From Kiritimatiellia bacterium (lineage in GTDB: Bacteria; Verrucomicrobiota; Kiritimatiellia; RFP12; UBA1067): a DNA stretch of 15,402 bases. Under the pieces are notes generated by a model. The model worked only from the letters and a program-made list of their open reading frames with translations, searched no databases and was not told where the DNA came from. A program made the position numbers and the translations under genes. Position 1 is the first letter of the stretch. Every line of letters starts with the position of its first letter. Where the stretch lies: NCBI GenBank assembly GCA_024405255.1, contig JAKSOY010000099.1, positions 1 to 15,402 of the forward strand. The letters are read 5' to 3'. Below are positions 5,780-13,547 of this stretch, in pieces.

Positions 5780-8700
5780 TCATTTGAAGACGAGGCGATA
5801 GGCAAAGGCCTTGGCATCGACTGCGAGCGAAATTTGGCCGCCCATCTGCTTCCACGAAGGCTCTTTCGCCCCGGCTTCGGGTTCAAGCGCCTCCACACGC
5901 ACAAGCGTACGCCCCTTCGCGCCGACGGACGCCAAATCGATCTTCGCCGTGAACGGTTCCGTGCGCGACAGCGGGATGAGGGTGTCGCCGTCGACGAACC
6001 GGAACGAGCCATCGGTCACGATACCGCCGAAATCAACCGCGCGGTGCGCCCGATTGACGCCCAGCAGCGCCTCGCGCGCCGAACGGGCGCCCGCAGGCTC
6101 GCCGGGCATCCAGGTGACGAGGCGTTGGCTGCTTCCCTCCTGGCGAGCGACCTTGATGCGCCCCGCGCTCGTCCGACGGCGCGTGCCGTCCTGGCGCTCG
6201 CCGCCGATGTTGAGACGCGGACCGCCGCCCTTCGGCGGCCATGCGCCGAACCAGACGTCGTACACGCCTTCGGGCGTATCATCCGGCACCTTGAAGTCGA
6301 CGACCGCCGTGTGACGGCCGAGTTCACGGAAGAGCTTCTGCCCACCATGAATGCTGCCTTGGAACACAATGCCTTCGTGGTCTTTCCAGGTGGGCGTACA
6401 GATGTGCACGAATGGCTGATAGCCCTCGACCACGCGCCGCGTGTTCCAATCAAGCGTCACCCGCCAACGGTTCTCCCGCGTCGGTTCGCTGCGCACGACA
6501 TGGGCGATCACATCCTGTTCGTTGCGAACCGGCGTCCGTGCATCGACGAAGAACGCCTTCGCCGACTTCGCGAACGCATACCGCACGCCGTCCTTTTCCA
6601 CAATGCCGCTTGTCGTCGTCGCCGTCTTCGCGTAATAGCCATAGCTCGGCAGGGTCACACCGAGTCCCGGCACCTGCCACACGCTGTTGGTCGCACGGTT
6701 GATCCACACCTCGCCGCCCGCCGAGAACGTGGCATGCTGGCGATGCACATTGTCGCCGTCGTAGACGAGGTCGAGGAACTCGGCGCGACCGAGTTCGGCG
6801 CAGGCGTCATGCTGCAGCCAATAGGTTTTCACCGCGTCGCGCGAGAACGGCCCGTCGCACATCGGGTTTCGCCCGCCGATGATGCAGTTGGAAAGGTAGT
6901 CGTCGGAGGCATAGCCGTGCAGTTCGCGGTCTCCACCCTTCTGCCATCCCGGCTCCGCATAGCGACCGCCCAGACCGCCGGCGAAGAGCACGTAGTACCC
7001 GTGCGTCACGATGTCGTGCCACGGAGTACGCTCGGCCTCTTCGAACGAACCCGCCGGCGCATAGCGCTCGGGCACGAAGTGGTCGCTCTGGCCGGCATCC
7101 GCCACGCCGACGAGATGGTCTTGTCCCGCCTCGCTCACGCACACGGTACGCGGATTCCGAAAACCCTGCCGATACATTTCAAAGCCCTTCGCCCAGTTTG
7201 CGGAGGTTTCGTTCTTCGAATGGAAATGCGCCTGGCGGTCGAGATAGTCGAAGGGACCGTGCGCCGTCAGAACGTCGATGAAGATCGCCTCGGGGTCGTA
7301 GCCCTCCTTCAGCAGTTTCGCATTGCGCAGCGCCCACGGATGGAACGCATGCGGAGCCCAGCGATAGCTTCGCGCATGACGCCCGGCGTTGAACCACGCC
7401 AGCTGCGGCGTGCCGTCGAGATTGAAGACGACGAGATCGTACGAGTACTTGTCGGCGTCGGGATAGATATCCGTGTAGTTGTCATGCGGGCAGAAGAGAA
7501 TCCCCGCCTTGCGGCACGCCTCGCGCATGAGGCCAAAGCCCTCGGGGTCATCCGCCGGCGGATAGATTTCCGGCAGCCGGTAATCGTAGCCCCAACGCTG
7601 CCACACGTGCTTCACGAAGATCGAATCCGACAATCCGTACTTCGCCGCCGTCGCCAAATCAGCCGCCGCCTTGCGATAGTTGCCGCCCCACTGGTCGAGG
7701 CACATGCGCGAACCGAGCACTTCGTGTCCCGGACTCGCCTTGTACCCCGAGACCGCGCGGAACCGGCGCGCCGCGGCAAAGGACCCCTTTGCGGACGGCA
7801 CGAACGTGAACGTGGCGTCATGGTGCGCATGGAGCGACGCTACATTCCTCTCGCCGTCGCAAATGAAGCGGTCCGGCACCACGTCCACCGCCTGCACAAC
7901 GGAAAGCCCGTTCGCATAGTCGACGCCGACATGACGCGTCGACAGCAGGAAGCCATTGGACTCCAGCGAGAAGCGCTTCGGATTCTGAAGCACATTGCCG
8001 AATCCCGCGTAGACGCGCTTCGGACGCTCCGACGCCGCGCCGAGGGCGAGATCCGCCAACCGCGGTTCGCCGAATGCGTTCATTTTCACATCGCCGAGCG
8101 ACCAGCGGATGCGCAGGGTACCTTTCTCGGCACGAATCTCCGCGCGCGGCTCGACCGAGCGTCCCTCCGCCGAACCCTCCACCCGCGCCGTGAATCCGTT
8201 GAAGACAACGGATTTCTCACCATCCGAAAACGCCAACGCGCCGTCGATGAGGCCGTGCGGACCATAGGCGACGCCCGCCCCGTAGATAGCGTCGTCCGCC
8301 ACAAGCTGCCATTGTCCCGCCAACGCATCGGTACCGCCCGTACGCGCGCGATTCGCCGCCGCCAACGCCTTCTGCGCAAGCGCCGCGCGGTCCGCCCCCG
8401 TGACGGGTTTCGGCTGCGGCCCGATCACGAGACAGGGCTCGCCCCAGCCGCCGCCGTCGCAGCAGGTGTTCATCTTCGGTCCCGGACCCGTCCACAGCCG
8501 CAGGGATATCTTCTTCCCCGCCCACGCCGAGAGGTCGGCCGTCATCCGCGTCCACGTCATGATCTTCTTCACGCACTGCGCCGCCACCGGTTGCGGCTCC
8601 TTGCCGGCTTCGACCACAAACACCTTGTAGTCGACACCGTCCGACGGCGGCTGGCCACAGGGATCGGTCAGGAAATTTTCGCAGGTGAAGACGATCGGCC

Positions 8701-9442
8701 CCTCGGCCGGCAGCTCCAACGGGAAGTCGGCCCAGATGATGCCCGGTCCCTTCCGCCACGGCGGATGGGTGCGGAAACCTATTTTACGTTCGCCCGCCAC
8801 ATCCAGCGTAGCCCGCCACATCGTCGCGCCCCACGCACGTTCGACGGAACTGTCGTTCACCAGACGCACGGACTCGCCGACGCGGAACGAGCGCGTATAG
8901 GCGAACCCGTTCGCCAGATTGTACGTGCCCTTACCGAGCTTCGGCACCGACTGGGGACGCAACGCCCGCGGCGCCTTCGGATGGTCGAACTGGAAAATCG
9001 CGATTGGATGCGGGGCCTTCTCGACGACACCTCCCGCCGGCGTGAAACGCGCGTGTACGGGATAGAGCGCATTGAGCGCGCTCGGCTTGGCCGTCGCGGT
9101 GAACGTGAGCGTCTTGCGCTCGCCCGCCGCGAGCGTGAGCGCGCCCGAGGGCCCGGCCACGGTCCAGTCGTCGTTCAACCACACTTCCAGGCGACCCGAC
9201 ACCGGCTTCGCCGTGTTGTTGACGAGCGTCACCGGGAACGCACGCACCGTTGCGCCCGTCTCCGCCGCCGCGACATGCGTGACACCCAACGGCCAGGCGT
9301 ACGGACTTCCCTCCGGTCGTTCAATGGCCTGCGGAAAGGACTCGATCTCCACCCGAATGCCGTTCGACTCCTCCACGGGAGGCAGATAGGCCGAAGCCAC
9401 CGCAGCGACCGCCACAACAAGATACATGAAGATATTTTTCAT
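5780..9442 (-). CDS. Large exported TIM-barrel glycoside-hydrolase-like protein (DUF5696/GH101-like)
   Basis: The 1220-residue protein starts with a signal peptide (about residues 1-18, MKNIFMYLVVAVAAVASA). Next comes an Ig-like NEW3-type beta-sandwich (about 65-135, FPVTLVNNTAKPVSG, LTLAAGERKTLTF) and a jelly-roll-like region (about 180-340) with several cysteines. A beta-rich segment (about 380-560) leads into a likely (beta/alpha)8 barrel (about 575-900). Candidate catalytic residues are D723 in AIFIDVLTAHGP and E771 in VCVSEAGQDH; DQWGG (583-587), HDNYTDIYPD (653-662) and ASDDYLSN (845-852) also look active-site-like. Two beta domains follow (about 930-1100 and 1110-1220). The fold and order recall DUF5696 and GH101-type enzymes acting on glycans, but no exact family can be fixed by eye. 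Substrate is unknown; host mucin or plant glycans are guesses. The start codon is 6 nt from its -10 box. Confidence 0.85.
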   Translation of the reverse strand: MKNIFMYLVVAVAAVASAYLPPVEESNGIRVEIESFPQAIERPEGSPYAWPLGVTHVAAAETGATVRAFPVTLVNNTAKPVSGRLEVWLNDDWTVAGPSGALTLAAGERKTLTFTATAKPSALNALYPVHARFTPAGGVVEKAPHPIAIFQFDHPKAPRALRPQSVPKLGKGTYNLANGFAYTRSFRVGESVRLVNDSSVERAWGATMWRATLDVAGERKIGFRTHPPWRKGPGIIWADFPLELPAEGPIVFTCENFLTDPCGQPPSDGVDYKVFVVEAGKEPQPVAAQCVKKIMTWTRMTADLSAWAGKKISLRLWTGPGPKMNTCCDGGGWGEPCLVIGPQPKPVTGADRAALAQKALAAANRARTGGTDALAGQWQLVADDAIYGAGVAYGPHGLIDGALAFSDGEKSVVFNGFTARVEGSAEGRSVEPRAEIRAEKGTLRIRWSLGDVKMNAFGEPRLADLALGAASERPKRVYAGFGNVLQNPKRFSLESNGFLLSTRHVGVDYANGLSVVQAVDVVPDRFICDGERNVASLHAHHDATFTFVPSAKGSFAAARRFRAVSGYKASPGHEVLGSRMCLDQWGGNYRKAAADLATAAKYGLSDSIFVKHVWQRWGYDYRLPEIYPPADDPEGFGLMREACRKAGILFCPHDNYTDIYPDADKYSYDLVVFNLDGTPQLAWFNAGRHARSYRWAPHAFHPWALRNAKLLKEGYDPEAIFIDVLTAHGPFDYLDRQAHFHSKNETSANWAKGFEMYRQGFRNPRTVCVSEAGQDHLVGVADAGQSDHFVPERYAPAGSFEEAERTPWHDIVTHGYYVLFAGGLGGRYAEPGWQKGGDRELHGYASDDYLSNCIIGGRNPMCDGPFSRDAVKTYWLQHDACAELGRAEFLDLVYDGDNVHRQHATFSAGGEVWINRATNSVWQVPGLGVTLPSYGYYAKTATTTSGIVEKDGVRYAFAKSAKAFFVDARTPVRNEQDVIAHVVRSEPTRENRWRVTLDWNTRRVVEGYQPFVHICTPTWKDHEGIVFQGSIHGGQKLFRELGRHTAVVDFKVPDDTPEGVYDVWFGAWPPKGGGPRLNIGGERQDGTRRRTSAGRIKVARQEGSSQRLVTWMPGEPAGARSAREALLGVNRAHRAVDFGGIVTDGSFRFVDGDTLIPLSRTEPFTAKIDLASVGAKGRTLVRVEALEPEAGAKEPSWKQMGGQISLAVDAKAFAYRLVFK

Positions 9443-9448
9443 GCACCT

Positions 9449-9477
9449 ATTCTAACACAAGCCACTACGGGAAACAA
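9449..9477 (-). promoter_or_regulatory. Promoter of the glycoside-hydrolase-like gene
   Basis: On the minus strand TGTTAGAAT (9449-9457) is an extended -10 element, and TTGTTT (9472-9477) sits exactly 17 bp upstream. The ATG at 9442 is 6 nt after the -10 box, so transcription should begin at or next to the start codon (leaderless mRNA). This makes the gene a separate unit from the upstream operon, although read-through is possible because no terminator is visible after the TolC gene. Confidence 0.75.
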
Positions 9478-9501
9478 GAAAGAACACGCGGGCACGCACA
9501 A

Positions 9502-10872
9502 TTAAGGACGAGCCTTTTCCGCCGCCGGCGGGACGGTCTTTTCGGCCCCGTAGGGAAGCGGACCGCCCGACACGGTTTCGAGGAGGAGGATCCGCGAGAC
9601 CCACTCATATTCGGCTTCGTCTTTAAATTTACGGTAGTCAAGCAATTCCAGCTGCGCACGGCAGATGTCGTCCGGCTGGACGGCGGACGTTTTGGCGAAC
9701 TCCTCCAGACGCGCCTGCATCCGCTTGACGAATGCCACGCCCTGATCCGAGAGGCGCACGAAACGCGCATCGGCGGCCACGAAATCGTCCAACGCACAGG
9801 AGATCTCGTGCTGCAGCGATTCCGCAAGGCTCTTCACACGCACATCATTCGCCTCGACGAGACTCTGCGTCGCCTTGACCGACCCGCCGAACCACGTGAA
9901 AATCGGAACCGTAATGCCCATGCGCAACTGCCAGGCGTCCTCATGGCCGACTTTGCGTCCGCGCAAGGCCTTGCCGGCGCCGCTCCATGTGCGTTCCCAT
10001 GTCGCATCGTGCGAATAGGTGCCTTCGACGAAATCGAACCACGGCAGATGCGCCGCCTTCGCCGCGCCCACATTGGCCTTCGCGGCAGCGAGTTCCGCAC
10101 GCGCGCCCACGAGATCCGGACGCCGCGCCAAAGCCACCTGGCAGAGCGCTGCGGCAAACGTCTTATTCGTCGACGGCGGTTCCGGCGGCGTGTAAAGAAT
10201 GTTCAGCTCGCGCTCGGGAATCCCCGTGTAGAACGCGATCTGACGACGGATCTGACGGCGTGCAAGCGCGGCCTCCTCAGCCTGGGCCCGCGCCTTCTCA
10301 CGCGCCACCTCGGCCTTCAAGGCATCCAGCGGCGACTTCACCACGCCCTCGTTCAGACGACGTTCAAGACACTGCCGCACACGCTCCCACAACTTGCTCG
10401 ACTCGTCCCGTCGACGCTGTTCACGGCGCAGACGCTCTTCTTCCAGACAGAGCGACTTCACTTCGCAGTAGACGGCATACTGCGCCGTCTTCCCGCGCGC
10501 CTCCAACGCCTCCACCTGCGCGTCGCCCGCACGGCGCACATAGCGGTTGAGAAAGGGATTCGCCACATAGAACCGTACACCCGCCGTATAGGTGCCGCCA
10601 TCGCCATTGGCCGGACGCTCGCCCGTCGAACGCTCACGGCTATCATCCCACGTATGGCCCAAACGGAGCTGAGGGTCCTTCCAGGCCAGATCGGCATCGA
10701 CCTGCTGACGCTTCGCCGCGGCGCGGATGAATTGGATCTTCGCCTCATCCACCCGTTCGCCCGCCCGCCGCGCGAGTTCATCCCACGTCATTCCCGGTGC
10801 CGCTCCTTGGGCGACACCGATCCCGAGAGCCACCGCAACCGCAGCCCCTATGCTCGTGTGCGACCGCTTCAC
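9502..10872 (-). CDS. TolC-family outer-membrane channel protein
   Basis: The 456-residue protein has a signal peptide (about 1-24, hydrophobic core AAVAVALGIGVAQGA). Two repeats of the outer-membrane efflux protein (OEP/TolC) fold follow. Long alanine- and arginine-rich helices are visible (for example around LDALKAEVAREKARAQAEEA), and the second repeat has the usual LARRPDLVGARAELAAAKANVGAAKAAHLPWF pattern in two pieces. TolC trimers form a beta-barrel in the outer membrane plus a periplasmic helical tunnel. The start is GTG at 10872, overlapping the HlyD stop by 4 nt (GTGA), with an ideal Shine-Dalgarno AAGGAG 8 nt upstream (10881-10886). It is the last gene of the operon and the obvious partner of the HlyD-type adaptor. 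Confidence 0.92.
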   Translation of the reverse strand: MKRSHTSIGAAVAVALGIGVAQGAAPGMTWDELARRAGERVDEAKIQFIRAAAKRQQVDADLAWKDPQLRLGHTWDDSRERSTGERPANGDGGTYTAGVRFYVANPFLNRYVRRAGDAQVEALEARGKTAQYAVYCEVKSLCLEEERLRREQRRRDESSKLWERVRQCLERRLNEGVVKSPLDALKAEVAREKARAQAEEAALARRQIRRQIAFYTGIPERELNILYTPPEPPSTNKTFAAALCQVALARRPDLVGARAELAAAKANVGAAKAAHLPWFDFVEGTYSHDATWERTWSGAGKALRGRKVGHEDAWQLRMGITVPIFTWFGGSVKATQSLVEANDVRVKSLAESLQHEISCALDDFVAADARFVRLSDQGVAFVKRMQARLEEFAKTSAVQPDDICRAQLELLDYRKFKDEAEYEWVSRILLLETVSGGPLPYGAEKTVPPAAEKARP

Positions 10873-12002
10873 CAGAACGTCTCCTTCTTCTGAGAAATCA
10901 GCACCGATTCGCCCGGAATGAACGCCGAAGTGTCACCGACCAACTGAATGCGCACCTTGCGGCCGCGTACCGGTGCCCGCGGAGCCGGATTCATCGGATC
11001 GAAGAAATCAAGCACTTCGGGGTCGATCGTCTTCACGCGCCCCATCGCCGTCACAGGCGCACGAAGCCCGACCGCCAGACGGCTCACCGTCAGTTCATCG
11101 CCCACATGAACCGCGTCGACGAACTCCGCCGGCAGCATGCCCGTCACAAGCCGCGCATCCGGTGCAGACGCCAGACGCACGATCGCCTCGCCCGCCGGCA
11201 CGATGTCGCCCGTGCGCCGAAAGACCTGCGACACGACGCCATCCGCCAGCGCCGTCAGACGAGAAGTGTCGACGCGCTGGATTTCCTCATAGCGCTGAAG
11301 CGCCGCATACAAGGAGGCATTCGTCGCGTTCGGACGCGCCTCGTACGCCGCCAATTCCGCCTTGATTTCCTTGAGGTCGTCTTCCGCCTGCGTGAGTCGG
11401 GCCGCCAACGACTTGAGCAACGGTTCATATCCCCCCACCGTCTTACGCAGCGCATCAGCCTTCGGACGCAGCGAGGTCAGTTCAAGTTCGCTCACGAGCT
11501 TCTTTTCCACCAACGGTTTGAGCCGCGCGATCTCGGCGTCGAGTCCCGCCAGTTCCGCCTCTTCGCGCAGACGCTCCATTCGGCGTTCTTCAAGCGCGAC
11601 GGACGCTTCGCGCACCGTCTGACGGCACCGCCGTTCGGCATCGCGCAGATTCTCGCGCGACCGCGTCTGCGACAGTTCGGCTTCGCGGATCTTCACTTCA
11701 TTCAGCGCTGCCTCCGCCAACCGCGCCGCCGGGTCGAACCGCACCAGCACGTCACCCGCCTTCACGCGCTGTCCCGGCACAACCTCGATCGAGACGATGC
11801 GCGCCGCCTCGACGGGTCCCACATTCTCCGCACCCGAATCGACGATGCCGCGGAAGCTCACGACGCTTTCGCGTCCGAAAAGCCAGACGAGCACAAGAGC
11901 CGAAATCGTCAGGATGACGAGTCCGCACACGAAGCGCGCAAAGGCCCGGAACCGCTGGCGGAGCGGACGCTTCAAGGCCGGACGATTAAAGTTCTTTTCC
12001 AT
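10869..12002 (-). CDS. HlyD-type periplasmic adaptor (membrane fusion protein)
   Basis: From the ATG at 12002 the protein has 377 residues. It has a basic cytoplasmic N-terminus, one membrane helix (about 24-42, VCGLVILTISALVLVWLF) and the first lipoyl half-motif (61-90, RIVSIEVVPGQRVKAGDVLVRFD). A long coiled-coil hairpin (about 91-246) leads to the second lipoyl half (250-278, ADGVVSQVFRRTGDIVPAGE) and a beta-barrel/membrane-proximal domain (about 285-375). Such adaptors join an inner-membrane exporter to TolC. A GGGGAA Shine-Dalgarno (12007-12012) favours 12002; an in-frame ATG at 12014 adds four residues but has no good ribosome site. The neighbours are DUF4956 upstream and TolC downstream. 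No ABC, RND or MFS pump gene is present, so its inner-membrane partner is an open question. Confidence 0.92.
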   Translation of the reverse strand: MEKNFNRPALKRPLRQRFRAFARFVCGLVILTISALVLVWLFGRESVVSFRGIVDSGAENVGPVEAARIVSIEVVPGQRVKAGDVLVRFDPAARLAEAALNEVKIREAELSQTRSRENLRDAERRCRQTVREASVALEERRMERLREEAELAGLDAEIARLKPLVEKKLVSELELTSLRPKADALRKTVGGYEPLLKSLAARLTQAEDDLKEIKAELAAYEARPNATNASLYAALQRYEEIQRVDTSRLTALADGVVSQVFRRTGDIVPAGEAIVRLASAPDARLVTGMLPAEFVDAVHVGDELTVSRLAVGLRAPVTAMGRVKTIDPEVLDFFDPMNPAPRAPVRGRKVRIQLVGDTSAFIPGESVLISQKKETFW

Positions 12003-12022
12003 CGCATTCCCCATTCACTTGG

Positions 12023-12721
12023 TCACAGCTCCACGGTACTTCTCTGCAACAGCAGAACCGGCGAGGCGAAATGACCCGCGTTCTTCAGCGCCACCACGAG
12101 ATCTTTACGATAGGACGGATCCAGCAACCGCACCTGATACGAGAATTCAGCAGCCTCGCCCTGCACGGCATCACAGACGCCCAGCACGCAGAACGAACTG
12201 CAGTACTTGACGAGAATCGATTCGAGTTCAGCCTCCGCTTCCTTGTCGCCGGTCTTCATCGAGAAACGCAGCATGCCCTCATAGTCGCGTCGGCTCGCAA
12301 ACGGCAGCACGTGCAGCAGGAAGGCCGTCACCGCAAAGAAAAGCGAACCCGCAACGGCGACAAGGTAGGCCCCTGCGCCGCAGGCGATACCCGCACCGAG
12401 ACAGGAGAACAGGAACACCGCATCACGCGGATCGCGAATCGGCGTACGGAAGCGGATGATCGTCAGCGTACCGAGGATGCCGAGTCCACGCGCCAGATTG
12501 TTTCCAACGGCCATGATGAGCATGCACGTGACGATCGCGCCCAGCACCATCGACTGGATGAACGACCGCGAATAGGTAAAGCCCCGAAACGTGAACTGGT
12601 AGATGACCGCCGAAACGAGCGCCAGCAACAGGGAAAGCCCCATTGACGCAAAGATCAAAGCCGGCGTCAGCGTCTGCGATCCGCCCAGGAACATCGAAAG
12701 GTAATCAGGTGCGTTGTTCAC
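12023..12721 (-). CDS. DUF4956 integral membrane protein
   Basis: The 232-residue protein has four predicted membrane helices (about 21-41, 55-73, 101-118, 119-140) and a cytoplasmic-type C-terminal domain (about 145-232). The DUF4956 signature is clear around residues 77-100: ARGLGILGTLTIIRFRTP followed by RDPRD, a conserved basic loop between helices 2 and 3. The family function is unknown, but it is found next to VTC-domain proteins in many bacteria. The start is GTG at 12721, chosen because GGAG (12730-12733) sits 8 nt upstream. The frame is open back to 12775, but that would overlap the VTC gene by 35 nt. The C-terminal domain (SYQVRLLDPSYRKDLV) may be an ACT-like or ferredoxin-like sensor; that is a guess. 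Confidence 0.9.
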   Translation of the reverse strand: MNNAPDYLSMFLGGSQTLTPALIFASMGLSLLLALVSAVIYQFTFRGFTYSRSFIQSMVLGAIVTCMLIMAVGNNLARGLGILGTLTIIRFRTPIRDPRDAVFLFSCLGAGIACGAGAYLVAVAGSLFFAVTAFLLHVLPFASRRDYEGMLRFSMKTGDKEAEAELESILVKYCSSFCVLGVCDAVQGEAAEFSYQVRLLDPSYRKDLVVALKNAGHFASPVLLLQRSTVEL

Positions 12722-12729
12722 AATGTCAT

Positions 12730-12733
12730 CTCC
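12730..12733 (-). promoter_or_regulatory. Ribosome binding site deciding the GTG start of DUF4956
   Basis: GGAG on the minus strand lies 8 nt before GTG at 12721 and just after the VTC stop codon (12741-12743). No equivalent site precedes the upstream ATG at 12775. Confidence 0.7.
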
Positions 12734-12740
12734 ATTCAAA

Positions 12741-13547
12741 TCAAATCGCCGAAAGGATCGCCTGCTGGGCGGCATTCGTCGCCGGGTAGCCCGTGAAGGC
12801 CGCCTCTCGCCAAATGGCCGTTGAATACTTGCAATTGCCGCTGCGCTTGAGATCGAAACGCTTCACCAGCTCGATCACCCATGTCGGCACCGTGTTATAC
12901 GTCTTCACCTCGAGCACCACGCCCGAGTAGGGCAACCCGAACCCCTGCGCCGTGCAGGAGTCCATACTGCGCCAAATGCCGCTACGGCCGAAATCGGTCC
13001 ACGAATCCGTACGCTGATACTGCAACGCCCGATCAAAGGTGATGCGTACGTAGTCGTCCACCACGCCGATGTAGGATTCACGCGTATAGCGCACAAGCGT
13101 TTCAGGACGCGCCCCGGTCTCCCACACCACACGGCGGAACTTGAGGAAGTCGATTTCCTGCTTCTTGTTCTTGAAGATCGGCGGCACGCGCGTGCCGTAA
13201 ATGAGGCCGGTATTCCATTCCTTGAACGGCACGCAGGCACGCGCCTTCACGATCGTACGCTCGAACTTCGCCTTGATCTCGGCAAAGATCGGCGCGGACC
13301 CGATTTCACCGTATGTCCGCACACGCATCTTGAACCGCGCGTCAAGCTCGTCTTCCTTCGCATAGTGCAGGGCGTAGTTCGGCGTCTCCAGCTGCAATGT
13401 CGTGATGACGTATTCCGGCGGATCGCCATGCGTGTTGGGATCGGGCTCGCAAAACGGACGGATAAACTCGCGAATCCCCGCGACTTGCGATCGCGGGATG
13501 ATGTATTTCGACTCGTAACGCGAAACGATGTCCGCCGCAGCTGCCAT
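12741..13547 (-). CDS. VTC-domain (polyphosphate polymerase-like) protein
   Basis: The 268-residue protein is a stand-alone VTC domain of the triphosphate tunnel metalloenzyme superfamily. In yeast VTC4 this domain makes polyphosphate from ATP inside a basic tunnel. The tunnel residues are visible in order: RYESKYII (E12, K14), YVITTLQL (46-53), FKMRVRTY (R75, R77), EIKAKFERTIVKAR (E90, K92, K101, R103), RYTRESY (R153, R156), VRITFDR (R168, D172, R173), LEVK (E213, K215) and KYSTAI (K240). No essential position appears lost, so catalysis is plausible. There is no signal peptide, so it acts in the cytoplasm. The ATG overlaps the preceding stop by one base (TGATG); GAGGG lies 10 nt upstream. 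The product could be polyphosphate or another nucleotide-derived polymer. Confidence 0.92.
   Translation of the reverse strand: MAAAADIVSRYESKYIIPRSQVAGIREFIRPFCEPDPNTHGDPPEYVITTLQLETPNYALHYAKEDELDARFKMRVRTYGEIGSAPIFAEIKAKFERTIVKARACVPFKEWNTGLIYGTRVPPIFKNKKQEIDFLKFRRVVWETGARPETLVRYTRESYIGVVDDYVRITFDRALQYQRTDSWTDFGRSGIWRSMDSCTAQGFGLPYSGVVLEVKTYNTVPTWVIELVKRFDLKRSGNCKYSTAIWREAAFTGYPATNAAQQAILSAI

Noticed and set aside
9480..9501. Possible terminator after the TolC gene
   Set aside because: Only 3-4 bp of GC pairing can be formed and no proper T-tract follows.
5768..9505. A 1245-codon plus-strand open frame antisense to the whole glycosidase-like gene
   Set aside because: Its product is a low-complexity Arg/His/Ala-rich sequence with no recognisable domain or signal peptide. 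It mirrors the codon bias of the GC-rich gene on the other strand, whose protein has clear domains.
12722..12775. ATG at 12775 as the start of DUF4956
   Set aside because: It overlaps the VTC gene by 35 nt with no ribosome site, while GTG at 12721 has GGAG at ideal spacing.
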